A stretch of 43,190 nt of DNA from an uncultured Muribaculaceae bacterium (GTDB lineage: Bacteria; Bacteroidota; Bacteroidia; Bacteroidales; Muribaculaceae), in assembly GCA_910576775.1 (NCBI GenBank), contig CAJTJV010000024.1, positions 1 to 43,190 of the forward strand, given 5' to 3'. Shown piece by piece: positions 18,401 to 25,379 of this stretch (positions are counted from its first letter, which is position 1; each line of letters starts with the position of its first letter). A model generated the notes under the pieces. The model was not told where the DNA came from. It saw only the letters and a list, made by a program, of their open reading frames with translations, and did no database searches. The position numbers were made by a program, and so were the translations under genes.

Positions 18401-19281
18401 AGACGCACGGTGTTGGGACTCTTTGCGGTATAAAGCGCACGGATAGTGGCTATGAATACGGTTACAAGAACTATAGCGTATATAAGGACGCCCATATTGT
18501 AGCTCATGCCGAAAGAGTTGACGAACAGAAGCTCGAACCATTGTGCCACCTGTATGAATCCCGGCACTAGGCCATAGAGGATGGCGGCGACAATCACGCA
18601 CGATATTCCCAGGGCGATAAGCGACCCAACGGCGTTCGTTTCTTTCCATTTGCGATAATAGAAGATGAGTCCGAGAGCCGGAATACACAGAAGATTGAGA
18701 AGATGCACGGCAATCGACACACCGATGACGTATGCTATCAGGATGAGATAGCGGTCGGAATCGGGTTTGTCGGCGCGGTTCTCCCATTTCAGCATCAACC
18801 AGAAAACCAACGCGGTACAGAAGGAAGAGAAGGCATACACTTCTCCCTCTACAGCCGAGAACCAGAATGTATCGCTCCATGTATAAGCCAAGGCACCACA
18901 GATACCGCCGGCCATTATTACGACGGTTTTCCACGGAGCTACGCTGTCAGCATCGTCTGCAACTATGATTTTTTTAATCAGATGCGTTATCGACCAGAAC
19001 AGCAGCAGTATTGTGGCTGCACTCAAGAGTGCCGACATACAGTTTACGGCAAATGCAGCCGTTGCCATGGAGCCGCCGAAGAGCGTGATGAAGAAGCGGG
19101 CGGCGAGCATGAAGATGGGGTTGCCCGGCGGGTGACCCACTTCGAGTTTCGCGCCTTGTAATATGAATTCCGGGCAGTCCCAGAAGCTTGCCGTGGGCTC
19201 GACTGTCAGCAGATAGGTGACTGCCGCCACCAGAAAGCACAGCCAGCCGAGGGCATTGTTGATTATGTTATATTTTTTCAT
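15436..19281 (-). CDS. DUF2723 (TMEM260-like, GT117) multi-pass membrane protein
   Basis: A 1281-residue membrane protein of a family widespread in Bacteroidetes. The N-terminal half has about ten or more transmembrane helices. It begins with NALGWLCFLVAAVTYLL, followed by the family phrases SFWDCPEF and EVGHPPGNP. Later hallmarks are TPGQPRERDYAFAGSFYAF, the WDDHDRSNRYTTRDF segment and TNGDNDTFPLWYSQEV. The long C-terminal part is soluble. The human relative TMEM260 is a protein O-mannosyltransferase, so a glycosyl transfer role is inferred, perhaps in Bacteroidetes protein O-glycosylation. The frame is open 17 codons further up, but the promoter at 19321-19328 and the family-like MKKYNIINNALGW favour 19281. 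Confidence 0.9.
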   Translation of the reverse strand: MKKYNIINNALGWLCFLVAAVTYLLTVEPTASFWDCPEFILQGAKLEVGHPPGNPIFMLAARFFITLFGGSMATAAFAVNCMSALLSAATILLLFWSITHLIKKIIVADDADSVAPWKTVVIMAGGICGALAYTWSDTFWFSAVEGEVYAFSSFCTALVFWLMLKWENRADKPDSDRYLILIAYVIGVSIAVHLLNLLCIPALGLIFYYRKWKETNAVGSLIALGISCVIVAAILYGLVPGFIQVAQWFELLFVNSFGMSYNMGVLIYAIVLVTVFIATIRALYTAKSPNTVRLLFLCSIGLSGMPFINHSAWIGFLILVCLAIYLWGFCRRIPQRIFTLIVLSVFVIFIGYSSYALLLIRASANTPMNQNAPDNVFALASYLNREQYGERPLFKGPVFAETLDKVEYPQGSGTYYVYVDEYGRPETRIIDGYLRDERGAAFNEPKPVYTKVVKTDPSQPDKYVEEIERPNYRTIPDLDMLFTRIYSNDPDGRHVAGYKSWAGYTTPDINNIPAGIRKKWAEQQVVPLYEVIQYLPNLKPVTNAIYADTGEPAATEMVWKPGFGTNLSYFINYQLNHMYWRYFMWNFAGRQNDIQGNGEPHLGNWISGIPVIDNARLGDQSSLPDEFGKGNKGHNVFYMLPLILGIIGLLWQALYNHKVNPMRGIQQFWVVFFLFFMTGIAIVLYLNQTPGQPRERDYAFAGSFYAFAIWIGIGIPAIAVMLRDLLTPKAKKEGKVSEPSKTTDIVTAAIACVIALGVPLQMVSQTWDDHDRSNRYTTRDFGFNYLSSLDPNAIIFTNGDNDTFPLWYSQEVEGFRTDVRVVNLSYLTTDWYANQMKIPTSGADAIPMRVSQPEYGYERLAYSFVVPDTSGYVPALDALDGLYRSDEKRYGAPYLSKPNMKMAVDREAALRRYSSGNAFIDSMYIAPYISDISTSFAKTSGLNQSKVFSLDMIANSVADNWKRPVYFASTVPTSYYLGLTDYLAGTGMAYEVTPFKLPEYDPTADKSFVKILNDYRWGGLDAPDADKLYLDETVRRMVSSVRSGVYTVAENLMATGSLPASENAIAAATKAGYPAPQNRYDMARILMNHLEKKLPANVALYDSMLGLYFARTYLDLFLAQGNPADLEAAAAIAENEADRYAQLVKYASTLEPSMIDQLGRSEIYALQYLGEAVTLKNLTDILKARPEIATDPAFEADKLLINGFDLDMDLRIAPLIFIKGYDNEFLQSQFEHFPDNQKAILEGAVNLLRLNKEAGIEPQAYAKSIMAKHGFTADQWNYVLN

Positions 19282-19320
19282 ATCGGATTGTGTCAGGCTA
19301 TAAAAGATCCTGCCAAAGGG

Positions 19321-19328
19321 CAAAATTA
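19321..19328 (-). promoter_or_regulatory. Promoter (-7 box) of the DUF2723-deacetylase-queG genes
   Basis: On the minus strand this reads TAATTTTG (TAnnTTTG). The predicted start is near 19315, giving about 34 nt of leader to the ATG at 19281. No clear TTTG lies 20 nt upstream. It is back to back with the acetyltransferase promoter at 19359-19391. Confidence 0.55.
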
Positions 19329-19358
19329 GCAAAAATCCCTCAATGTATGGGTGTAAGG

Positions 19359-19391
19359 TTTGGCTGTAAGAGATATTTTTGCATAATTTTG
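19359..19391 (+). promoter_or_regulatory. Promoter of the sugar O-acetyltransferase gene
   Basis: TTTG (19359-19362), a 21-nt spacer and TAATTTTG (19384-19391) match the Bacteroidetes promoter consensus. The start should fall near 19398, leaving about 64 nt of leader before the ATG at 19462. Confidence 0.7.
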
Positions 19392-19461
19392 CAAAATACC
19401 GGCTGTCTGTCAGGATTGTTGTGTGGACATTTCTTTTTGGCCGGGCGGATAAAAATAGTTT

Positions 19462-20031
19462 ATGATTACGGAAAAAGAAAAGATGCTGGCCGGAATGCCT
19501 TATGATTGCGGAGATAGCGAATTAATAAACAGGTGGCATCTGGCAAAACAGTTGCAGAGGGCATATAATAATACACCGTCCGACAATGCGGAAGAACTCT
19601 CTTCCTTGTTGGACGAATTAGTCGGTTCAAGAGGGGAAAATGTCTGGATTTCAGCTCCATTCTTCGTTGACTATGGTGAGAACATACACATTGGAAGAAA
19701 TGTGGAAATAAATATGAATTGTGTGTTCCTTGATTGTAATACCATCTCGATCGGCGATTATTCCGGCATAGGTCCCGGAGTACATATCTATACAGTCTTT
19801 CATCCTGTAGTTCCTGAGGAACGATTGGCCGAGAACAGCAGCTTTTGGAAATCGCTTACAGCTCCTGTGAACATAGGAAAGAATGTGTGGATTGGAGGTG
19901 GAAGCATTATCCTGCCGGGTGTGAGTATCGGGGACGGTACGACTATAGGTGCGGGTAGTGTTGTGACACATGACATACCGTCCCGATGTGTCGCGGTGGG
20001 AAATCCCTGCCGTGTCATTAAAAATATATAG
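19462..20031 (+). CDS. Sugar O-acetyltransferase (maltose/galactoside acetyltransferase, LacA/NodL family)
   Basis: A 189-residue left-handed beta-helix acetyltransferase that moves acetyl from acetyl-CoA to sugar hydroxyls. The family N-terminal Mac domain (KEKMLAGMPYDCGDSEL) is followed by hexapeptide repeats (IHIGRNVEINMNC, ISIGDYSGIGPGV). The catalytic His is in VFHPVVPEERL near residue 114. The CoA-binding end reads NVWIGGGSIILPGVSIGDG and VVTHDIPSRCVAVGNPCRVIK. It is a single-gene unit with its own promoter, convergent with the transporter that follows. Confidence 0.93.
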   Translation: MITEKEKMLAGMPYDCGDSELINRWHLAKQLQRAYNNTPSDNAEELSSLLDELVGSRGENVWISAPFFVDYGENIHIGRNVEINMNCVFLDCNTISIGDYSGIGPGVHIYTVFHPVVPEERLAENSSFWKSLTAPVNIGKNVWIGGGSIILPGVSIGDGTTIGAGSVVTHDIPSRCVAVGNPCRVIKNI

Positions 20032-20046
20032 TAAAGTAGCGTTATA

Positions 20047-20970
20047 CTATTTTATATGATATTTGATACGTTTCTTTTCCTGTACCCACAATTGATAGCT
20101 ATTGATTATATTCTGCCAGATTATGTATGCTGCAGGCCCAATTGACGATATAGGGTCGAGGTAACTTATTGCCATCCAGATGCCGAGTACGGTATTTTTT
20201 TGTCCGAGACCCTGCGCCGCGGATATTTTGTCGCCGAAACGCGCGCCTATGCGACGGCCGATATAGAACTGAGCCACGCAGACCAGTGCCGCGGCCACAG
20301 CCATTGCTGTAAGCAGGGGGATCTTATTGGCAGGCTCCGACAATACGAAACCTACCGCTTTGCCGACTACGAGTAAGAGTGATATTGCCCATAGATAGAA
20401 CGACATCCCTTGTGCGCGGTCGATTGCATCGTGGACGCGCGGGGCGCAGAAATAGAGTAATAGGGCGGAGCCGAGGGGGAAGACAATCATTGGAGCGAGG
20501 CGCTGTGCGATTATGAGGAATTCTGCGAAAAAATCAATGTCGGCGTCCGGATTGGCAATTACGAAGAATGCAGGCGCCACAATTGCAACGGTGAGGTTGC
20601 AGATTATAGAATAGGATGCCACGCGGGCGATACTCCCTCCAAGCATTCCTGTAACAACCGGAGCCGCGGTCGCTGTAGGACAAAGAACGCATATCATGGC
20701 GGCCTGAGCGAATGGAAGCCCGAGGGGGCGCAACAAAAAGAACAAGGCGACAGATCCGAAAACCTGGATGGCAAGGAGATACCATATCATGCGCCCAATT
20801 ACAAAGTCGCGCGGTTTTACGCGGCAGAAAGTAATCAGAAGCATCGTAAAAATAAGATAAGGTACGAGCCATTGGAGGCTTGCTATAGGTTTATAGAAAA
20901 GGATGCCTCCGAGGATTGCCAGAGGCAGCATGAAGGGTTTGAGATGCTGTTGTACGCTTTTTATAGACAT
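20047..20970 (-). CDS. Bile acid:sodium symporter (BASS/SBF-fold) family transporter
   Basis: An integral membrane protein of about 307 residues with some nine to ten hydrophobic helices. The crossover helix regions are recognisable: a CPTATAAPVVTGMLGG motif near residue 100 and GQKNTVLGIWMAISYLDP in the C-terminal half. BASS relatives move bile acids, pantoate or other organic anions with sodium; the substrate here is unknown. The frame is open to an ATG at 20988, but a -7 box at 20990-20997 predicts transcription starting around 20983-20986, so the third Met (20970, MSIKSVQQH) is the more probable start. Confidence 0.82.
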   Translation of the reverse strand: MSIKSVQQHLKPFMLPLAILGGILFYKPIASLQWLVPYLIFTMLLITFCRVKPRDFVIGRMIWYLLAIQVFGSVALFFLLRPLGLPFAQAAMICVLCPTATAAPVVTGMLGGSIARVASYSIICNLTVAIVAPAFFVIANPDADIDFFAEFLIIAQRLAPMIVFPLGSALLLYFCAPRVHDAIDRAQGMSFYLWAISLLLVVGKAVGFVLSEPANKIPLLTAMAVAAALVCVAQFYIGRRIGARFGDKISAAQGLGQKNTVLGIWMAISYLDPISSIGPAAYIIWQNIINSYQLWVQEKKRIKYHIK

Positions 20971-20989
20971 AGCCATCGTATTTTGCATG

Positions 20990-20997
20990 CAAAGATA
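20990..20997 (-). promoter_or_regulatory. Promoter (-7 box) of the BASS-family transporter
   Basis: On the minus strand this is TATCTTTG, an exact TAnnTTTG. It lies only one base upstream of the first possible ATG, which implies that translation starts at a later Met. No clear -33 TTTG is visible. Confidence 0.5.
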
Positions 20998-21305
20998 CGA
21001 AAAAATATGACTGTAAGGTCTGTACGGCTTTTAGTGATAGACAGCCATAACTTAACCGAAATCATCTTAAAACGGCATTCAAAACTCGAATTTTGCAGAT
21101 TCCCCGCAAAATTTAGATTTAAAAGTCCAATTCTTATATTGGGGATGCAATAATGATTTCTTTTCTATTTATATAACTGATGATGGTTATTTTCCCATTG
21201 TTAAAGAAATACTTCGTGGCGCAAGCAACGGTTTTAGAAATCGGGGTATACCGATTGGAAAGGGCGGTCGATAGACAGTCCTTTTTCATTTAGTGCTATA
21301 TTATC
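20998..21305. other. Intergenic stretch without a recognised gene
   Basis: About 310 nt between the transporter promoter and the end of the IbrB-like gene. A 6-bp hairpin (AATCGG/CCGATT, 21239-21256) is visible. Further on, AAAGG (from about 21258) could pair with CCTTT, followed by TTCATTT on the plus strand, a weak terminator-like element. An open plus-strand frame of about 37 codons from near 21182 has no recognisable product. No repeat or attachment site was found. Confidence 0.4.
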
Positions 21306-21830
21306 TCAATCGTCTTCTTTCCATTCATCCGACATGCCAAAATCCTTGTTGGCAAACAGTTCAGCGAGTCCGGATATCTGTTTTAACCGCAAGAGCTCAT
21401 CTTTATCCATGCCGATGTTACGCATTATCCATGCATCAGACATTCCTGACCGCGTAAGCTCGGCAACGATGTTGCTCATCAGCTCTACGTTGTGCATACC
21501 TCTCGCTCGGTTATGCCTGATTGTGGATGTCATGCGGTTTGACAGATCCTTGTCGATGACTGCCACCGGAAGCAGACCGTTTTCACGCTCATAGATGCGT
21601 CGGGATGTCTTCATCACCATGTACCGGTGGAATCCATCTACGATTTCGTATTTGTCGTTTTCCTTGAGATAATAGCATACGCAAGGCATTGTATAGCCAT
21701 CCTCCCAGATAGAAAGTTCCAGGAGCTTCATTTCGGGCGGAGCCACTGTGTTCGGATTGTAGTTGTTAGCCACTATTTTCTCAATCGGAACAGCGATCAC
21801 GTTATAGGCCGGACTCTTATATTTTCCCAT
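21306..21830 (-). CDS. IbrB-like ParB/sulfiredoxin-fold protein
   Basis: A 174-residue protein with a single ParB/Srx-type domain. Motifs are NNYNPNTVAPPEM near residue 23, EIVDGFHRYMV near residue 64 (the GxHR-type catalytic or nucleotide site of the fold) and TIRHNRARGMHN near residue 100. A helical C-terminal part resembles a short DNA-binding HTH (VAELTRSGMSDAWIMRNIGM). The family includes E. coli IbrB, which acts with IbrA in activating eib surface-protein genes. The biochemical activity is unknown; the fold can act as a CTPase, nuclease or phosphotransferase. The start lies 14 nt inside the end of the IbrA-like gene, so the two are co-translated. Confidence 0.82.
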   Translation of the reverse strand: MGKYKSPAYNVIAVPIEKIVANNYNPNTVAPPEMKLLELSIWEDGYTMPCVCYYLKENDKYEIVDGFHRYMVMKTSRRIYERENGLLPVAVIDKDLSNRMTSTIRHNRARGMHNVELMSNIVAELTRSGMSDAWIMRNIGMDKDELLRLKQISGLAELFANKDFGMSDEWKEDD

Positions 21831-23112
21831 GTTCCAAAGATTTATATTTCTTCATCACTCTGTCCCGAAGTTCCCGCTCACGTTTGGTAAGAGAGAATCC
21901 CATATATTTGCAGGCGTGGTCGTTCTTGAGGATACAGATACACATACGTTTGTATGTCGGTATCTCTCTGAACTCCGGAATATCAATGTCATCAATATAT
22001 TCCATTCTTACAGGCAGTTTATCGGTGTGGTACGCCGATTCCGGACCTACGGATATGGGGATATTGCGGGCATGCAGTTTCTGTATGGTTTCGGCATCAA
22101 GGCAACCGCCGCGTTCACGCCAGAACTTTATGCTGACACGCAGTTTCTCTTCGTAGTTGCTGCGGATATCATCAGGCAGAGTGCCGAGAAGAAAATCCAT
22201 GTACTGTTTCCATGAGAAGCCATCGGGACATTTTATCGATTTCCACCCCATAGCAAGCGAGTTGCCATAGATCCCGGCGAAATTAACACCGTTGACACGG
22301 CTAACCATCTTTCCCCATGTGTCAGGGTCTATGGCCTTGTAAACAGAGAGTGATGAAATGGCCTGAGAAATAAACGGACTTGCGACACGTTGCCGGCCTA
22401 CGGGTATTCCGGCCTGATAATACAGATCATAGAGGCGGTTGTAATGCCAGCCGAACTTGCCGTTGGCAATCCATATATCAGATGCTTTCCAGTCGTAAAG
22501 CGGGTAGGCGTTATATGCCTTATTGACGATACGGTGTGTCCATTTCAGAGAACCGAAGCGGTGGTATTTACGATCGCTGTGAATCGTTCGCCAACGGTTG
22601 AAGCTCTCCTGAGTGCGGATTCCCACGAGACAGCATATCCGTCGGCTTTTCTTGCGATGCATGAGCCACGGGGCGAACAACTGTTGGAAATCGTAGTCCC
22701 AGAGATCATTGCTGAAGAAGCTGAAATCCTTTTCCGTGTAGCAGCCGTCGGGCATAGCACGCACCCACGCCTTCTGCATGGATTTTTCCCAAGGCCGCCA
22801 GTAGGACTGGTACATGGATGTACACGTGGCTACTTTGAACGGCACACAGCAATGGTATACATCAAGAATGTCGCTGTCCTCCGATAGTCTTTTGCGTACA
22901 TATTCGGTGGTCTGGCTGTATTGTGCCTCATAATCCATGTGGAAAACCCCGAGCCTGCGTCCCGGCAAATTCCTGCGGATATAATCCACGCACAGATTCA
23001 GCAGGACACCGCTGTCTTTGCCGCCGGAAAAAGAAACGTAGACATAATCGAAATTTTCAAAAATGACTTTCAACCGTTCCTGTACAGCATCATAGACATT
23101 CAGCCGGCGCAT
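21817..23112 (-). CDS. IbrA-like PAPS-reductase-fold protein (DUF3440)
   Basis: A 431-residue member of the adenine nucleotide alpha-hydrolase/PAPS reductase superfamily. The PP-loop SFSGGKDSG is at about residues 28-35. GIRTQESFNRW in the middle corresponds to the conserved arginine region, and the C-terminal DUF3440 block KRMCICILKNDHACKYMGF is typical. The PP-loop implies ATP pyrophosphatase-type chemistry (adenylation or sulphur transfer), but the substrate is not known. E. coli IbrA is the named relative. The ATG overlaps the stop of the GNAT-like gene (TAATG), and the stop overlaps the IbrB-like gene. It is not near cysteine or sulphate assimilation genes. Confidence 0.85.
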   Translation of the reverse strand: MRRLNVYDAVQERLKVIFENFDYVYVSFSGGKDSGVLLNLCVDYIRRNLPGRRLGVFHMDYEAQYSQTTEYVRKRLSEDSDILDVYHCCVPFKVATCTSMYQSYWRPWEKSMQKAWVRAMPDGCYTEKDFSFFSNDLWDYDFQQLFAPWLMHRKKSRRICCLVGIRTQESFNRWRTIHSDRKYHRFGSLKWTHRIVNKAYNAYPLYDWKASDIWIANGKFGWHYNRLYDLYYQAGIPVGRQRVASPFISQAISSLSVYKAIDPDTWGKMVSRVNGVNFAGIYGNSLAMGWKSIKCPDGFSWKQYMDFLLGTLPDDIRSNYEEKLRVSIKFWRERGGCLDAETIQKLHARNIPISVGPESAYHTDKLPVRMEYIDDIDIPEFREIPTYKRMCICILKNDHACKYMGFSLTKRERELRDRVMKKYKSLEHGKI

Positions 23113-23516
23113 TATTGGGGCTCTCCTTTCCGTCCTGCTATCTGCATTTTGTTATATTGGGCGAAAACGGTGCAGGATATAAAACCATGTTTTCTGAAAG
23201 CAGCGACATGGCGTTTGTGGGACAAGGCTGTAACGGGTTTGTCTGTTGAAGCGAGAATATGATTTATGAGGCTGTCGAGGATCTCCGGATCATCATCGGC
23301 TATATAGTAATTGTCGATATATAAACTGCTGCCGGAAGCCTTTGCAGGCATGAAGCCCACGACCGCACCATCATCAAGGCAGATATACCATATATGTTGT
23401 GGCGTGGTCTTGAACGGATAGTTATTGTTCTGCCGCAGAATATCGGGGTTCATAACCAACCGGGCCACAAGCTCGTACAATCTGTCATCCGTTCCTTGAA
23501 GGCTTATAATCTTCAT
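23112..23516 (-). CDS. GNAT-like N-acetyltransferase-fold protein
   Basis: A 134-residue protein that looks like a small GNAT domain. It has an N-terminal helix-turn-helix pair, the central strand pair HIWYICLDDGAVVGFMPAK, a beta4-like LYIDNYYIADDD, a helix and the closing AFRKHGFISCTVFAQYNKM (compare GNAT LYxKxGF). The usual glycine-rich acetyl-CoA loop (Q/RxxGxG/A) is not obvious, so activity is uncertain. The frame is open 27 codons upstream to 23597, but that part belongs to an overlapping pseudogene; the ATG at 23516 gives the family-like MKIISLQGTDD. It is co-transcribed with the IbrA-like and IbrB-like genes. Confidence 0.65.
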   Translation of the reverse strand: MKIISLQGTDDRLYELVARLVMNPDILRQNNNYPFKTTPQHIWYICLDDGAVVGFMPAKASGSSLYIDNYYIADDDPEILDSLINHILASTDKPVTALSHKRHVAAFRKHGFISCTVFAQYNKMQIAGRKGEPQ

Positions 23517-23529
23517 AATACAATCTAAC

Positions 23530-23797
23530 TCATTGCGAATATTGATGTCGGTAATAGTCTGTATGGAATACAGGAGGAATGATTCTTTTCTGTGCATGTT
23601 CCATAGGCATTATGGCATAAGTTCCTCCATGGAGATATGATTTCCTTTCGAGATACAAGCCTATATAGCGACAATATTGGATAATCGTCACTCATGCCGG
23701 GAAGCTGCATCCTGACATCTTCTTTAGTAAAGGTATAATAGCCTCTTAAAATCCGGTTGTCAACCCAGTCTGATATACGTCCTGCTTCGTAGCTCAT
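23530..23797 (-). pseudogene. Remnant of an AbiEi-like (winged-helix antitoxin) gene, frameshifted and truncated
   Basis: From the ATG at 23797 the frame reads a winged-helix start (MSYEAGRISDWVDN...GYYTFTKEDVRMQL, then LYRLVSRKEIISPWR). That resembles the N-terminal domain of AbiEi-type antitoxins, transcriptional regulators of type IV toxin-antitoxin pairs. After PWR the matching continuation (GTYAIMPMEHAQKRIIPPVF) is found in a different frame from about 23627 on. That frame stops at 23530 after some 30 codons, far short of the usual 190-200 residues. So there is a frameshift plus loss of the C-terminal part. No AbiEii-type toxin gene is adjacent. Family assignment is by remembered pattern and is moderate. 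Confidence 0.55.
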
Positions 23798-23819
23798 ATT
23801 AAACACTGCAATGATTTCG

Positions 23820-23827
23820 CAAAGATA
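23820..23827 (-). promoter_or_regulatory. Promoter (-7 box) of the IbrA/IbrB operon
   Basis: On the minus strand this is TATCTTTG. The predicted start, near 23813, is 16 nt before the ATG of the broken antitoxin-like gene and should drive the whole downstream run (GNAT, IbrA-like, IbrB-like). No good -33 TTTG is visible. Confidence 0.55.
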
Positions 23828-24067
23828 ATCTTTTTTTGATAACTTACGCACATTGGCGGTAATTATATGCACGGCTGACGCATCTTAATTTTTTACGACG
23901 TCAAAACTTTTTAAGGCATAAATCAGGTAGTTATTGTCCCTTCCGATTTTCTTCCGGAGAGATTCCATGCCCAAACGGAACTGACTCTTGTATCTTCGTT
24001 GCCCCGTCCCCTGCCTTACATCGTATGTTCGGACGAAGGCTTAAGATATTTAAGATGTGTCTGCCGT

Positions 24068-24120
24068 ACAATAGCAACGACAGCAGGCGTTACGGATACG
24101 GCTGCTGTCGTTGCTATTGT
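24068..24120. terminator. Long perfect hairpin after the serpin gene, probable terminator
   Basis: Two 19-nt arms (24068-24086 and 24102-24120) are exact inverted copies around a 15-nt loop. On the plus strand a run of six T follows a few bases later (24125-24130). It sits 10 nt beyond the serpin stop and between two minus-strand units, so it can insulate them in both directions. Confidence 0.7.
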
Positions 24121-24130
24121 GTAGATTTTT

Positions 24131-25375
24131 TCAGAGTTTGTTCACGTGTCCTGTGAAGATAATGGCACCGGTGGATACCTCGCGTATGAAGAACGCGAAA
24201 GGCCTGTCTATTGTAAGACGTCCCTTTTCAAGATGTATCGGGCCGGGAGATGTGAGCCCTCCTTCGATTTTCGTTACCGTTGCGGCTTCCGTGCCCGCTT
24301 CGTTTACCGTGATTTTAGTCTTCTGCATGGCTTCGAATATCAGTCCGGCATCGGCTATCTTGGAAAAGTCGCCCGTGCCGTCGAACATTTTCTTTATGCC
24401 GAGTTCCACGAGGATTTTTTCGAGTTTGATGTCGCTCTCGAAATCGAACTTGGGCATCTTCAGTTTCATTTTTGTTTCCTGAAGCCCCGAGAGCATTTCG
24501 CTGAAATCCTCATCGGATATATTGGAGAAATATTCTCCGACACATCCGGGTCTGATATGATCCGGCTGGATTATAATCATGTGGAATGCGCCGTTACCGT
24601 AAGGGAGTGAAATCCAGTCGGCGCCTTCTGAATCGTGAGCCGCGCGGCATTTGATTTCAGTCTGCATCATGTCGGTCTGAATCAAGGTTTCGCCGTTATT
24701 GTAGAAATTGCCTTTCTCGGTTTTGGATTTATCGAAAGGAGTAACCCATATTCCGTTGAAATAAAGAGCGTTCAGCAACGCTATTACGCAGTTGGGATTC
24801 AATGGTTCTGTCAGGAAGGTCGGGATGCAGCCCGAGGTCTTGTCTTTGCACCATGAGTTTATCTTCTGCATGGTTGCCGCCGAACTAAGCGCTTCGTTGA
24901 ATATCTCGGCTCCGTATGCGTTCCGGTTGTCGGATATAAAGCCGTCTTTGACTTTAAAGCCATTGTCAATCCATATGGAATTGGCAAGAGATATTTTAGT
25001 TGTTCTGTCGACTGCGCACAGGTCTTTTACAATCCTGCTGTTGAAGGTGTTTACATCGTGAATGTCGGCGGCATCGAAGCCTATTGTCTCAAGAATCTCT
25101 GTGAGTGCTTCGCCGGAGGCACCGTTGGCAGTCATGGAAAGTGCCATCGACAGGCTCATCGGAGATGTGCAGAAATTATCTTTCTGCGTTTCCAACGCTT
25201 TTTTGAAGAATTTCAAGGAGAAGCTGTTATTAGCGTCTACGATTTCACTCTCCGCACGGCTCATGGGAATATCGACCCTCGGAGTGGGCGTCAGTTTGGA
25301 TTCCTCGTTGCTGCATGATGTTGCAGCAAAAGCAATAACCACTCCAATTGTTAAGAGATTAACGAGGTGTTTCAT
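24131..25375 (-). CDS. Serpin lipoprotein (protease inhibitor)
   Basis: A 414-residue serpin on a lipoprotein signal. The lipobox FAATSC puts the lipidated Cys at residue 21, followed by SNEES, an acidic stretch like the Bacteroidetes surface-export signal. The serpin core is complete, from NNSFSLKFFK through TSPMSLSMALSM, NSIWID and LNALYFNGIW to the C-terminal DRPFAFFI. The reactive loop has an inhibitory hinge (EAGTEAAT). Counting P15 as Gly361 puts P1-P1' at about Thr375-Ser376. It begins 4 nt after the C10 protease stop, so the two are co-transcribed and the protease may be its partner or its self-protection target. Confidence 0.93.
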   Translation of the reverse strand: MKHLVNLLTIGVVIAFAATSCSNEESKLTPTPRVDIPMSRAESEIVDANNSFSLKFFKKALETQKDNFCTSPMSLSMALSMTANGASGEALTEILETIGFDAADIHDVNTFNSRIVKDLCAVDRTTKISLANSIWIDNGFKVKDGFISDNRNAYGAEIFNEALSSAATMQKINSWCKDKTSGCIPTFLTEPLNPNCVIALLNALYFNGIWVTPFDKSKTEKGNFYNNGETLIQTDMMQTEIKCRAAHDSEGADWISLPYGNGAFHMIIIQPDHIRPGCVGEYFSNISDEDFSEMLSGLQETKMKLKMPKFDFESDIKLEKILVELGIKKMFDGTGDFSKIADAGLIFEAMQKTKITVNEAGTEAATVTKIEGGLTSPGPIHLEKGRLTIDRPFAFFIREVSTGAIIFTGHVNKL

Positions 25376-25379
25376 GATT

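Noticed and set aside
17479..18570. Plus-strand open frame of 363 codons inside the DUF2723 gene
   Set aside because: It is antisense to a well-supported membrane protein; its translation is low-complexity and Cys/His/Tyr-rich without any family motif, as expected from the codon bias of the opposite strand.
21306..21830. IbrB-like gene as a chromosome partition ParB
   Set aside because: Too short, without the ParB central HTH and dimerisation domains; there is no parA and no parS-like repeat nearby.
21817..23112. IbrA-like gene as a sulphate-assimilation PAPS reductase (cysH)
   Set aside because: It has the PP-loop but also the DUF3440 C-terminal block, is much longer than CysH, and no cys genes are adjacent.
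23980..24000. Possible plus-strand promoter (TATCTTCG near 23990) between the two accessory operons
   Set aside because: One mismatch to TAnnTTTG, no -33 element and no gene downstream on the plus strand.
23885..24040. Minus-strand open frame of about 50 codons ending at 23885, with a protein-like tail (SLRKKIGRDNNYLIYALKSF)
   Set aside because: It could be the C-terminal end of a lost gene in the accessory region, but there is no start, no family match and a stop just upstream, so it was not annotated.
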